Below, piece by piece: positions 41,553 to 55,300 of a DNA stretch of 64,000 nt. Numbering within the stretch: position 1 is the first letter of the stretch; each line of letters starts with the position of its first letter. A program made the translations under genes and the position numbers. The notes under the pieces were generated by a model. It saw nothing but the letters and a program-made list of their open reading frames with translations. It searched no databases and had not been told where the DNA came from. The DNA comes from Thinopyrum elongatum (lineage: Eukaryota > Streptophyta > Magnoliopsida > Poales > Poaceae): positions 192,187,700-192,251,699 of the forward strand of contig CM022303.1 of NCBI GenBank assembly GCA_011799875.1, given 5' to 3'.

Positions 41553-42134
41553 GTATGTTCAATCTCACCCTACCACGGTTGGCATGGCCTAAATTTATGA
41601 ACATATACCGTATATTGCTACATTTGGATAAAAGGTGACCAAGATGCTTCCAGCGGATAGTTGTGGTTTTTGGCCCTCAGCCTCTTAAAGTGTGCTTGTT
41701 GTTACTATGTTAAGTATGTAGATATGGACCATATGGTGGTTCCCAAAATTCTTAAGTTCGGAATTGTTAAGTCCATGTTACCAAGATCCGCCTTTTGTCG
41801 AATAGTGTCACCAATATATATATGTTACTCAAATGTTGTTAGCCAAGTTCTTAAATTTTCATGGACAGCATTATTATCGTACATAGTTCATTTAGTTTAA
41901 GCGTGTGCCTGGTAGAGTAGAGGAGAGATGTCCATGTTTTCAACATGGCGATCAACACCAATGTACAGAAGGCATTTGCATATTAATTGTCCATATTGCA
42001 AATTCAGATAATATACACATAGGCCAACCCATACAATTGACATATTTGACATGCATGAATAAATAAATCAAGCATACATATATATGCTCAAATTATTGGT
42101 CAAGTGCCTAGTTCGACGAGTAATTTACAAACCA
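41553..42134. other. AT-rich spacer
   Basis: No exon or repeat recognised; it would be the intron or 3' region of the fragment above and the 3' flank of the split minus-strand gene. Confidence 0.4.
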
Positions 42135-42608
42135 TTAGCTCGCTAATTTACAAGAATATAACAAACCGTGCACGCACAAAATAGCTATTATGCACCTGAC
42201 GCCGACCCAGCACGCACAGCTGCCATCGTCCATCAGCGTGTCGATCCTGGGCTTAGTTGGAGCGGAGGCCGCCAAGTCGATGACCTGCACACCTTGATCG
42301 ATCGAGGCAGGGGCAACCTTGACATCAGGGATCACCGGTACTGCCTCGGGAGTAGCACTCACCAGGGCTACCGCGACAGCCGGGTCTACCCTAGCGACGT
42401 CCCGCGAGACGACGTTGGCTCTCGCTAGGGCTGCTGCCAAGGCCCCCAGGCATGCCCCGGCGATGTCCGGCGTTGCGCCCTCCTCCATCTGGGACATAAG
42501 CCTGCGCCTCATGCGGCGGCCGCCACTGCCGTTGTTGTCCTTGTGTCATTGTGGTTCCTGCTCCGCTGCTCGCACCATCCGTCGCACTCTGCGCCGAGCC
42601 AGTAGTAT

Positions 42609-45600
42609 TGTAACACCCCCGGTGATTAGCAACAGTAATCACTTTTGATAATGACATGTTAGCATGATCGACAGTGCATAATCATCATTAGCATCATATT
42701 GCATTTCAACTCCTAAGTCAAATTCAAATTTAAATGAAAGTGGAATATGAAAGTTGTCCAACATAGGAGCTAAAATGTCAGATAAATAACAAATATTCCA
42801 GAGGCTATTCTAAAATTAAAACCAACATCATTGGAATTGGATAAGTGACTCGAACAACCTCAAACAGTGGATAAAGATAATATTTAGTAACCATTTATTA
42901 AATCTGAAATAAATATGGAATTATGTTTTGCCCAAACTAATTTTAGGTGTTAAGGTATAATGCACTGGTATTTCTGAACTAGGTCTCATGTTTTACAAAA
43001 ACCATTTTGAGGCCTGACTATTTACTAAACTGAGAAAAGAGAATAAAGAAAAGGAAAAAGAAACAGAAAAGTAAAAAAAAAAAAGAGAGCAACACCCCCC
43101 CCCCCCCGGCCCAACTGGGCCGAAGCCCAGCCGCCGGCCCCGCCTGCGCCCCCCCTCTCTATATGGCCTCCCCAGGAGACCCAAACCCCTACCCGTCAAC
43201 CGGCTAGCTGGTTGATGATAAGATCTTGGACCTGGCCCTTCACCTCTACGATTCAAGGCTATTGTTTCTTTCCATCATAGCTCCCCTTTCCACCCCATGC
43301 ATACTCTCGAATTGAACAGGTTGGTAATCGATTGGTATTAAAGAGAAGCTTCGTACCATTCACAGAATGCTGCGGCTAACTTTCTTTTTAGATTGTCGGG
43401 GGCGTAGGTCGAGGCGTTTTGATTTTGCGAATTAGTACACAATTAGAACGTTGTTGTATAGTTAGTATGCCTGGTTAGCACCGAGTCGAAATCAGGTTGG
43501 TTGACCGGGGTTCTACGCAGCGATATCGCGAAGGGCAGTCCGATCTTGTGCGCAGTGGGTGAGAGTACTTGCCTTAGTGTCGAATGGGACAGATAACATA
43601 TTGGGTTTGGAAAAATGTTGTCCAGGTGTGAGAGAGATAGATTAGGTAATTCGCAAAGGCATAAGAGCCGCAACAGTGAGAAGAGGCAGATGAACGGAGA
43701 GCTACCTGTTATCTGCGCAGGGAACCTCGCAGTTTAGGGGAGGACACATCGGAAGGACTCCCTTCCCCCTTCCTCTCTCGGAGCGGACCTCCCCCCCCCC
43801 CCTATCCCCCCCGCTGAGGCTGACTGCACATCTTCCCCCTCTCTTTCTCTCGATGGAACCGGCCTTTTCACCTCCCCCTCCCCCATCTTTCCTCTGTCTC
43901 TCCCTCTCCCTTACCCCCCCTCTGTCGATTCTCGCTCGATCCGTCCTGCTCCTTGCGCTCGTCGAGCCTCTCCGTTCGTCCCCTCCCCATCTCCCTCCCC
44001 CCCCTCCCGATCCAGATCGGGATCGGGATCGCGGGAACGGCCCCGTCGCCGACGCCGCTCGCCTCGCCGTTGGACGCGCCGCCCGGAGCCCGCCCTCCCC
44101 GCCGGCCTGCACCTCGTCCCCTCACCGCCGTCGTCCTTGTCCTCCTCCCCAAGTAGCTCCCCGCGCCTCGCTGCCCCGTGCCCTACAACCCCTTGTGAGC
44201 CCCCCCCTTTTCTTCTCTGCCTCGTCCCCGCCGTCGCCGCTCACCGCGCTGCGCGCATGCTCACGCGTCGCCGCGCCCCGGCTCGCGCCCGACCGCGCTG
44301 CGCGCGCCCCGCTCGCGCCCACTCCAGCCGCCGCTGCCGCTCGTCCTCTTGCCTCTGCCTCCGCTCGCCGCGGCCACCCGCACGCGCGCGCGCCCCCACA
44401 CCTCGCCCGCGCGCTCGTCCGCATCGCGCGCCGTGGCCCCGCGCTCACCACCGACCCGTCCAGCCGCGCCTCGCCGGCGCCCGTGGCCAGCGCCCGGGCG
44501 CACCCTGGACGCGCCCGCTCGGGCTGCGCCCACGCCCGCCCCGTGTGGCCGTATGGGCCACTGCCCGGTGGGCCCTGCCCCCCCTGTGCCGCTGACAGAT
44601 GGGGCCCACCCCCTAAAAACGATTTAAAAGAAATAGAAAATAAAAATAGAAATAAATAAAATGATTAATTAATTAGTTAATTAATTAGTTAATTAATCCT
44701 GATTAGGTTAATCTAATTAACTAATTAGTGTTAATTAATCAGTAATTAAATTAATTAAACCTAATTAACCTAACAGCCTATGACAGGTGGGACCCACCCT
44801 GTCAGGTGGCTGCTGACGTCAGCATGATGTCATGCTGACGTCATCAATCACTGTTTCGGATAATGTTGAATTAAATAATTAATTAAATTTCAGAAATTAA
44901 TAAAAACTTTAGAAAATCATATCTTTTAAACCGTAACTCCGATGAAAATACTTTGTACATGAAACTTGCTCAGAACGACGATACGAGCCCGGATACGCCC
45001 TCGGTATTCCCGTCAGACGCCCGCAACTATAAGAACGTTGAACAATTAGACCGATTTCGATAAATGAATAGTGTCCAACTTTAATTAAATAAATCCGAAT
45101 AAATTCCTAAATTAACTAAATCATTTAGTTAGGCAGTAGAACACCCCGGCATATCATTTAGGCATGTCATACATATTGTTTGCATATTTGCCGTGGAATT
45201 TATTGTTTCTCTCCCCATCCTTCTCTCTCGATAGACGCCGAGACCGACGACGCTGCACCAGGATACGACTACTCTACCGACGAGCAGCCCGTTGACGACC
45301 TCCCTCTCTTGCCAGAGCAACCAGGCAAGCCCCCCCCTTGAGCATTCCAGATATCGCCCATTCTATTCTCCTGCTTGCATTAGATTTCGCTACTGTTAAT
45401 GTATGCTCCTATTTTGATGCATAGCCTGCTGTTGTAACCTGTTCATTGCTACTTTACCTGCCTATGATAAACTGTTTAGTATAGGTTGGTATGAACCATC
45501 TGGGACCCCACCACCTTACTTTGTCGCCCCTGCTTGTTCATCAACGACTCGATCAACGTGATCGTCGATCAGAGACAGACGCCTCACTTCACACCCCCCT

Positions 45601-47166
45601 TAGTTGTACGACTCTGCGTAGTAACTATCGAGTGCCGAGGGTGATACCTCGTAACGCACTCCTGATGAATACTCTGCAGCATAGCTGTACGGTCGTGGTC
45701 ATCGAGGGTGATTCCTCCTTCTCCATGTCCGATACGACTCTGTCGTGCAACCCCTCAGTGTGAACCTCGAGGGTGATACCTCTTACGTTCACCCTGATGA
45801 TTATGACCACACGGTTACTTGACCTTTTTCACAGGCGGGTCCACCCTGGTGGGTACCCGCTGGGGATCTATGATTTCGGGTGTGCCGGAAGGGCACTCGA
45901 GTGTGACATTGTGGCGGAGCATCAGAGACTCTGATTGTCTCCGCTTGATACTAATTGAGCCTATTGGATTTGGGTGTGTGATCTGAGTGGGTCGACGTGC
46001 CCTATACGCACTACCACCACGCGGGATAATGGTTATGGGGCCCTCTGCGATGTACGTTTCGCCGAAAGCTTATCAGACGTCACGATTCACCGTGCGGGCT
46101 GAGCGTCGGGATTGGGCTGGATACTTCACTGGCGAGTTCAGTGTCGCGCCTGCACCCCGGCCAGCCACGCAACGCGCAGGGTGCCCAGGGCGATGGCCCG
46201 AGACCCCTGGGTGCATAGGTTAGTCCGGCGTGCTGACCTCTCTGCTGAGCCTAGGTAGAGCGCTGCTTCGTGTTGATCTTCCGAGGACGGGCATTACCCA
46301 GCAAGTATGTCCGGCCAGAGTTGATCGAGCGTGTTGGGTAACAGTAGTGCACCCCTGCAGGGATGAATCTTCTATCGATAGCCGGTCCTACGGTAAAGGA
46401 CGCTCAGTTTGTGTATCCCGATCTACCTACTTAAACTGGATACTTGTTACTTAATTGAAGCTTCGGGATTACTTTCTCGCTGGGAGTCGAGGAAGGATCT
46501 TTGAGCTGTACTTCAACATGTTTGCTAAATAAAATTGCTGTTCTACTCTCTTCTACTGCTGCAAGATGATGGCTTTGAGAAGATGTTTGAAGATGCTAGT
46601 CTTCGATAGGACTAGGCCTTTCTCTCTATTCTGGCATTTCTGCAGCCCAGTCCACATATACAGCCTTTTCTCCATTGATAATGTTGCATATGTAGTATAG
46701 ATCCTTGCTTGCTGAGTACTTCGGATGAGTACTCACGGTTGCTTTATTTTCTCTTTTCCCCCATATACCCCACCTTGGTGATACACCAGACGATGGAGTC
46801 CAGGAGCCAGACGCCACCACCGGAGCCTACTACCAGGCGGGTCCAGAGGGCACGTACTACTGGATCGAGCCAGCTGACCAGGAGTAGGATCGGAGGCTCC
46901 CAGGCAGGAGGCCAACGCCTTTCGATCTAGTGTCGCTGTTTGTGCTAGCCTTCTTAAGGCATAACTTGTCTAACTATGTCTGTACCCAGATATTATTTGT
47001 ATGACTGACTTATGTATTCGGATCTTCGGATCCCTGGTCTGTAATATTGTGGACCTCCGTTTATTTGTGTTTAGAGTTGTGTTGTGATATCTTCCCGTGA
47101 GTCCCTGGGTTTGATCGTACACGTTTGCGTGTATGATTAGTGTACGATTGAACCGGGGGCGTCACA
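42609..47166 (+). repeat. 5' LTR of the gypsy element, 4558 bp
   Basis: TGTAACACCCC to GGCGTCACA. It contains an AT-rich front, a GC-rich block (43.8-44.6 kb), a TTAATTAA-rich block (44.66-44.77 kb), a 30-bp palindrome and a long unique tail. About 830 bp at 43183-44010 has only about 145 bp of counterpart in the 3' LTR. Open frames in the GC-rich block appear in both LTRs and show no domain. Confidence 0.92.
44814..44843. promoter_or_regulatory. Perfect 14-bp inverted repeat with two TGACGTCA sites in the LTR
   Basis: TGACGTCAGCATGA, a 2-base loop, and its exact complement. Each arm carries TGACGTCA, the palindromic ACGT core bound by plant bZIP factors. The same 30 bases are at 53851-53880 in the 3' LTR. 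A second stem (TGACAGGTGGG/CCCACCCTGTCA) lies just before. A role in LTR promoter control is inference. Confidence 0.6.
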
Positions 47167-47169
47167 AGT

Positions 47170-47181
47170 TGGTATCAGAGC
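47170..47181 (+). other. Primer-binding site, initiator Met-tRNA type
   Basis: TGGTATCAGAGC, three bases after the LTR end. Confidence 0.92.
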
Positions 47182-47562
47182 CGACTGCCTGTAGGAAGCC
47201 CCCCTCCAAATTCCTTGGCCGAAGTTGAGTCTAGAAACCGAGAAACTAATTTACTAACTTGGCTGTGTGGCTTACGGGCCCACGTCGCCAACTGGGTGGT
47301 ATTAGGATCTTTTATTCCTCGTCTATACTCTGGGACTCTAATATCTCTTCTATTCGGGTTAAATAAAATTTTACTAACGCCGGCACTTAGGATCTCGTAA
47401 ATCCCGTCTACCCGGAGAGCTGGATATCTGTGCGATTTCCCTGTCGTTGATCTGATTAGTCTGATAATCATTTTCCTTTCCATTGTTTTGTTTAACCTTT
47501 CTCTCCGAGTTGTGTTAAACTTCTCGTTGTCATTTGACAAATCTGAATTTCCTCTGTTTCAG

Positions 47563-50500
47563 ATGGACCGTTTGTTTCCACCGCGTCCTACGACACAGCT
47601 TGTGCTTCGCACTTGGGCTCGTAATACCCCTGGGTTTCCAGCTGTCCTGATCGCTCTCATGACCAGACTTGGCTACCGCTGGTACCCTGAGTTCATGGTT
47701 TACGAGGATTACCGCGAGTTTAATCAGGAACAGTACTATGCTGAAGATTTATGATCGGCAGAATGACTCAGACACCGAGTTACACCTTTTTCACGGATTA
47801 GGCGTGACGATTGAGATGGCAGTACATGATGCCGCCTACTCTGCTGTCGCACGTCTTCGAGGACAGTTCAGTGATATCTTGGATGACTCTGAGTTCCGAT
47901 ACATTCCGTATGCCCCTGCTGGAGATGCTACCGGATACTACACAGCTATCTGTGCCCCGTACGAGCCTCGCCGATATGACCACCGCGTTCTGATTCAGTG
48001 CACTCAGGCTCTGGATCGCACTGTTCGGGCTCTCGCCGTCGAGTTGGTTGCCACTCGAGCACGTCTCTACGATGCTATAACGCAGTTTCGCAACTCTGAC
48101 AAGCCCCTGGATGCCGATGACTGGCTCCGCGACATCACTCACGAGATGGAGTCTGCTAATGTCGCCCCCGCCAACTTTGTCACCTTCGCGGCCTTTTTCT
48201 TAAAGGGCCCCGCTGCTCAATGGTGGGACACACACAAGCGTACTCTGCCTGTTGGAACAGTCATCACTTGGTATGAGTTCCAGGCTGCTTTCCGTACACG
48301 TTACATCCCTCAAGCAATTATGGAACGCATGAAGACCCAGTTCCGCAACCTCACTCAGGGCAATAAAACCGTCAAAGCTTATCAGCGGGAATTTCTTGAT
48401 CTCTCCCGCTATGCTGAAGAAGACATCGCCACAGATGCTCGCAGACAGGAGAAGTTCCGTAATGGACTACACCCTGACCTCAAGCTTGCACTAGCTGCTC
48501 AAGACATCAATGACTTCTCAACTCTAGTGAACAAGGCTATTCTCGTTGAGACCGCTCAGATGGAACACAAGGACTCGCAGAAGCGCTATCGTGATGCTGG
48601 CTCATCTTCGGGCTCAGCACCGAAGCGTAGAGTTTGGATTCCCAACAACGCGTTCCGTCCCAATGCCTCTGTGCCAAAGAACAATGCTGCACTACGTCTG
48701 CCTCCTCCACCACCGAGGCCGTCAAAGGCTCAAGCTATTCAGAACAATGCCCCTCTTCGTCCTGAAGATGGTTTGTGTTTCAAGTGCCGCAAACCAGGCC
48801 ACCAGGCTAAAGACTGCCGCCAGACTCAGAATCAGTTAGATTTTCCTCGTGCTGGCCGTGGATATGGCCGTGGCAACAATCAGACCCGCAACTATAATAC
48901 TGGGTCTGCTTCACGTGGTCGTGGTCAAGCTTACAACATTGACATTGAAGAAGTCCAGGATCAACCTGCTACTGTGATGGGTACCCTTCTTGTTAACTCA
49001 TTACCTGCTTCTGTATTATTTGATTCAGGAGCATCGCATTCATTCATGTCTGAAGCATTTGCATTATCTCATGACATAACATTCGAAAAGATGAACCTGC
49101 CAATAGTTGTCCGTACCCCTGGAGGCCAATGTCAAACCACTATGATGGCACATAATGTCCCTGTTGAAATTGAGGAATTTGAATTCCTAGCTTCCCCTAT
49201 TATCCTGAAGTCTTCCACCATAGACCTCATACTCGGAATGGATTGGTTGAAAGCTCACATTGCTTCGATCAATTGTGCCACTAAAGTCGTCCAACTTCTT
49301 CACCCCACCGATGAGATAGTGAACTATACCGCCCGCATTACTCGAGACGCTGAAGCTGAGATATATGTTATGAATGCTTTGAACGCCTCACCTCTGGAAG
49401 GGATCGAGAACGTTCCTGTCGTTCGAGATTTTCCAGACGTCTTTCCAGAAGAACTTCCAGGAATACCCCCGGCTAGAGCTGTCGAGTTCGTCATCGACTT
49501 GAAGCCTGGCACCGTTCCTATTGCCAAGCGACCTTATAAGATGCCTCCGCATCACCTTCTTGAGCTTAAGGAAGAAATCGACAAGTCACTTAAGAGTGGT
49601 TTCATCCGCCCCAGTTCCTCTGCTTGGGGAGCACCTTCACTCTTCGTTAAGAAGAAGGATGGAACTAACCGATTGGTTCAGGATTACCAGCCCATTAACC
49701 AAGCCACAATCCAGAATAAATACCCACTGCCCCGGATCAATGATCTTTATGATCAACTCGCTGGATCATCGGTGTTCTCTAAACTCGACTTGAGGTTGGG
49801 TTATCACCAGATCCGTGTCCGTGAAGAGGACATTCCCAAGACTGCATTCGTCACTCGTTATGGCTCCTATGAATACACCGTCATGTCATTTGGCCTAACG
49901 AATGCTCCAGCTACGTTCTCCCGCCTGATGAATTATATATTCATGGATTACCTCGACAAATTCGTCGTGGTATATCTAGATGATATTCTGGTCTATTCTA
50001 AGAATAAAGAGGAACATGCTGAACATCTCTGCCTTGTTCTAGAAAGGCTCCGAGAACACCAGTTGTATGCCAAGTATTCCAAATGCGAATTTTGGCTTCC
50101 GGAAGTAACTTACCTTGGACATGTGATTTCCAAGGATGGGATTGCTGTTAACCCCGAACGAGTTCAGGCTATTCTCGACTGGACTCCCCCAAAGAATGTT
50201 AAGCAAGTCAGAAGTTTTCTCGGACTCGCTAGTTATTGCCGTCGATTCGTTTAGAACTTTTCCAAGATTGCAAAACCATTGACATATCTGCTTCACAAAG
50301 GTGTTAAATTTGAGTGGATAGAAAAATGTCAAGAAAGCTTTCAGACACTAAAAGATAAATTGACATCTGCCCCAGTACTAGCACCCCCGGATTCCCAAAA
50401 GGATTTCGTGATATACTGTGATGCATCTCGTCAAGGATTAGGCTGTGTCCTAATGCAAGAGCGCAAAGTGATTGCTTATGCCTCCCGGCAATTGCGTCCT

Positions 50501-52320
50501 CATGAAGAAAATTATCCCGTGCATGATCTTGAACTTTCTGCGGTTATCTATGCCTTGAAGCTATGGCGACATTACCTTCTCGGTAACCGTTGCGAGATAT
50601 ACATGGATCACCAAAGCTTGAAGTATTTATATACTCAACCAGATCTGAACCTTCGTCAACAAAGATGGCTCGAAACAATTGCCGATTATGATATGAATAT
50701 TTCATATACCCCCGGCAAGGCTAATGTAATGGCCGATGCTTTGAGTCGCAATTCCTATAGTAACAATCTTATGGTTCAAGAAACACAACCTCTTCTCCAT
50801 GAAGAGCTTTGCAAATTGAACCTCCATATTGTTCCACAGGGTTATCTCAATACCCTGGTTGTCGAACCAGATTTAGAACACGGCATTAAGGTTATGCAAA
50901 GGTATGACACTGAAGTTGAAAAGATCAAGCGATACCTCGAGAAAGGAAAGCCGTCGGAATTCCATCTTGATGCAGATGGGATCCTATTTTTCCAACACCG
51001 TCTCTTCGTACCCAAGTTCAAGAATGAGAGGGAAAACGTTATGAAGGAAGCTCATGACACTCCCTTGTCTATTCATCCTGGTAGCACAAAGATGTACCGT
51101 GACATTTGTCAGAGATTCTGGTGGCCTAATATGAAGCGAGACATTGCTCGTTATGTTTCTGAGTGTGACGTTTGCCGCCGCGTTAAAGCTCAACATCAAA
51201 GGCCCGCAGGAACTCTGCAACCCTGGAAATTCCTGAATGGAAATGGGACAGGTCCAAATGGATTTCATTACTGGTTTTCCCAAATCCCAGAAGGGTAATG
51301 ATGCTATATTTGTTGTCATTGACCGATTCTCTAAGGGTGCCCACTTTCTGCCTGTTAAGAGACAATCACTGCTAGCCAGTTAGCAGACTTGTATGTTTCC
51401 CGGATGGTGTCACTCCACGGTGTTCCGTTGGAGATCAGTTCTGATCGGGCAGCCTCTTCACCTCCAGATTCTGGAATAGTTTCCAAGAAGTATGGGAACT
51501 CATCTGTCTTTCAGCACCGCTTTTCACCCTCCGTCACAGGGTCAAGTGAACGAGTTAATCAAGTGCTCGAAGATATGCTTCGAGCTTGCGTCATCTCCTT
51601 CGGTAAGAAATGGGAGGAATCTCTCCCGTATGCCGAATTCTCTTACAACAATAGCTATCAAGCTAGTCTGAAGATGGCACCGTTTGAAGTTCTATATGGT
51701 CGTAAGTGTCGAACCCCTCTGAATGGTCAGAAACTGGGGAACGTCACTCGTCGGACCGGACATTATCGGCAGCTGAAGAACAAGTCCGTATTGTTCGTAA
51801 CATTTGAAGTCTGCTCAGTCTGTCAGAAGAGCAACTATGACCGAAAGCACCAGGAAATAGTCTATCAACTGGCGAGCAAGCTTACCTCGCGTCACTCGTT
51901 GAAAGGCATCATCGGTTCGGAATCAAAGGCAAGTTGCCCCTCGCTACATTGGCCGTTCCGTATTCTTGCCCGTCGAGGAGAAGTGGCATATCAGGTGCAA
52001 TTGCCGCCAAACCTTCTCAAGTACATGACGTCTTTCATGTATCCCAACTCCGCCGCTGCTTCAAGGATTCCATTCGAGCTGTGGATCATGAAGTGCTTGG
52101 ATTACGGGAAGATCTGTCTTATCCAGAACATCCCATCCGTTATTCTTGATCAAGCTGAGCGTCGACACAGTCAAAAGTCAATCAAGTTCCTCAAGGTTCA
52201 GTGGTCAAATCATCTTGAAGATGAAGCCACTTGGGAAGCGAGGATCGTCTTCGCGAAGAATACCCCTCTTTCTTTCAGTTTCCTCTTAATTCTCGGGACG
52301 AGAATTCTAATAGATGAGGA
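47563..52320 (+). pseudogene. Gag-pol polyprotein of the gypsy element, defective
   Basis: Gag begins at ATG 47563 (MDRLFPPRP) and shifts frame near 47740. The main frame then runs to 50254. It shows the gag core (about 48180-48500, [11 protein letters not shown]), a CCHC knuckle (C-x2-C-x4-H-x4-C, 48774-48817), the protease site DSGA (about 49025), and reverse transcriptase with YLDDILVYS (about 49972). TAG at 50252-50254 interrupts pol where relatives read an acidic or Gln residue before NFSKIAK. From 50279 RNase H ([11 protein letters not shown]) and the integrase zinc finger (H-x..H, CDVC, about 51060-51180) follow. Past about 51230 the integrase core is frameshifted and eroded. Near the end VHDVFHVSQL and VQWSNHLEDEATWE mark the chromodomain-bearing tail. 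The enzymes normally copy the element RNA and integrate it; here integrase cannot be made intact. Confidence 0.9.
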
Positions 52321-52323
52321 GAG
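52313..52323 (+). other. Polypurine tract
   Basis: GATGAGGAGAG immediately before the 3' LTR at 52325. Confidence 0.6.
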
Positions 52324-52324
52324 T

Positions 52325-55300
52325 TGTAACACCCCGGTGATTAGCAACAGTAATCACTTTTGATAATGACATGTTAGCATGATCGACAGTGCATAATCAT
52401 CATTAGCATCATATTGCATTTCAACTCTAAGTCAAATTCAAATTTAAATGAAAGTGGAATATGAAAGTTGTCAACATAGGAGCTAAAATGTCAGATAAAT
52501 AACAAATATTCCAGAGGCTATTCTAAAATTGAAACCAACATCATTGGAATTGGATAAGTGACTCGAACAACCTCAAACAGTGGATAAAGATAATATTTAG
52601 TAACCATTTATTAAATCTGAAATAAAATGAGAATTATGTTTTGCCCAAACTAATTTTAGGTGTTAAGGTATATGCACTGGTATTTATGAACTAGGTCTCA
52701 TGTTTTACAAAAACCATTTTGAGGCCTGACTATTTACTAAACTGAGAGAGAATAAAGAAAGAAAGAAAAGAAAAGGAAAAAAAAAAAAAAAAAGAAAAAA
52801 AAAAAGAGAGCAACACCCCCCCCCCCCCCCGCCAAAGGGCCGAAGGCCCGCCGGCCGGCCGCCTGGCCCCCCCTCTTATTATGGCCTCCCCCAGGAGACC
52901 AAACCCTAACCCACGGTGCCACTCCCCCCCCCCCGATCCCCCCCTCCCCCTCGCTTTCTCCTCCCCCCCCATCTGGATCGGGATCTCCCGATCCCGTCCG
53001 CCGCGCTCGCGACGCCGTCCCGTCGCCGCCTCCCCTCGTCAGCCCCACCTCCGATCCAGATCGGGATCGGGATGCGGGAACGGCCCCGTCGCCGACGCCG
53101 CTCGCCGTCGCCGTTGGACGCCGCCGCCCGGAGCCCGGCCTCCCCGCCGGCCTGCACCTCGTCCCCGTCACCGCCGTCGTCCTCGTCCTCCTCCCCAAGT
53201 AGCTCCCAGCGCCTCGCTGCCCCGTGCCACAACCCCCTTGTGAGCCCCCCCCCCCTTTTTCTTCTCTGCCTCGTCCCCGCCGTCGCCGCTCACCGCGCTG
53301 CGCGCATGCTCACGCGTCGCCGCGCCCCGGCTCGCGCCCGACCACGCTGCGCGCGCCCCGCTCGCGCCCACTCCAGCCGCCGCTGCCACTCATCCTCTCG
53401 CCTCTGCCTCCGCTCGCCGCGGCCACCCGCACGCGCGCGCGCCCCCACACCTCGCCCGCGCGCTCGTCCGCATCGCGCGCCGTGGCCCCGCGCTCACCAC
53501 CGACCCGTCCAGCTACGCCTCGCCGGCGCCCGTGGCCAGCGCCCGGGCGCACCCTGGACGCGCCCGCTCGGGCTGCGCCCACGCCCGCCCCGTGTGGCCG
53601 TATGGGCCACTGCCCGGTGGGCCCTGCCCCCCCTGTGCCGCTGACAGATGGGGCCCACCCCCTAAAAACGATTTAAAAGAAATAGAAAATAAAAATAGAA
53701 ATAAATAAAATGATTAATTAATTAGTTAATTAATCCTGATTAGGTTAATCTAATTAACTAATTAGTGTTAATTAATCAGTAATTAAATTAATTAAACCTA
53801 ATTAACCTAACAGCCTATGACAGGTGGGACCCACCCTGTCAGGTGGCTGCTGACGTCAGCATGATGTCATGCTGACGTCATCAATCACTGTTTCGGATAA
53901 TGTTGAATTAAATAATTAATTAAATTTTAGAAATTAATAAAAACTTTAGAAAATCATATCTTTTAAACCGTAACTCCGATGAAAATACTTTGTACATGAA
54001 ACTTGCTCAGAACGACGATACGAGCCCGGATACGCCCTCGGTATTCCCGTCAGACGCCCGCAACTATAAGAACGTTGAACAATTAGACCGATTTCGATAA
54101 ATGAATAGTGTCCAACTTTAATTAAATAAATCCGAATAAATTCCTAAATTAACTAAATCATTTAGTTAGGCAGTAGAACACCCCGGCATATCATTTAGGC
54201 ATGTCATACATATTGTTTGCATATTTGCCGTGGAATTTATTGTTTCTCTCCCCCTCCTTCTCTCTCGATAGACGCCGAGACCGACGACGCTGCACCAGGA
54301 TACGACTACTCTACCGACGAGCAGCCCGTTGACGACCTCCCTCTCTTGCCAGAGCAACCAGGCAAGCCCCCCCCTTGAGCATTCCAGATATCGCCCATTC
54401 TATTCTCCTGCTTGCATTAGATTTCGCTACTGTTAATGTATGCTCCTATTCTGATGCATAGCCTGCTGTTGTAACCTGTTCATTGCTACTTTACCTGCCT
54501 ATGATAAACTGTTTAGTATAGGTTGGTATGAACCATCTGTGACCCCACCACCTTACTTCGTCGCCCCTGCTTGTTCATCGACGACTCGATCAACGTGATC
54601 GTCGATCAGAGACAGACGCCTCACTTCACACCCCCCCCCCTTAGTTGTACGACTCTGCGTAGTAACTATCGAGTGCCGAGGGTGATACCTCGTAACGCAC
54701 TCCTGATGAATACTCTGCAGCATAGCTGTACGGTCGTGGTCATCGAGGGTGATTCCTCCTTCTCCATGTCCGATACGACTCTGTCGTGCAACCCCTCAGT
54801 GTGAACCTCGAGGGTGATACCTCTTACGTTCACCCTGATGATTATGACCACACGGTTACTTGACCTTTTTCACAGGCGGGTCCACCCTGGTGGGTACCCG
54901 CTGGGGATCTATGATTTCGGGTGTGCCGGAAGGGCACTCGAGTGTGACATTGTGGCGGAGCATCAGAGAATCTGATTGTCTCCGCTTGATACTAATTGAG
55001 CCTATTGGATTTGGGTGTGTGATCTGAGTGGGTCGACGTGCCCTATACGCACTGCCACCACGCGGGATAATGGTTATGGGGCCCTCTGCGATGTACGTTT
55101 CGCCGAAAGCTTATCAGACGTCACGATTCACCGTGCGGGCTGATCGTCGGGATTGGGCTGGATACTTCACTGGCGAGTTCAGTGTCGCGCCTGCACCCCG
55201 GCCAGCCACGCAACGCGCAGGGTGCCCAGGGCGATGGCCCGAGACCCCTGGGTGCATAGGTTAGTCCGGCGTGCTGACCTCTCTGCTGAGCCTAGGTAGA

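Noticed and set aside
43853..44659. 268-codon proline/alanine-rich plus-strand frame (and a 242-codon partner at 52916)
   Set aside because: Both lie in the GC-rich block of the two LTRs and differ in frame and start. Composition explains the absence of stops.
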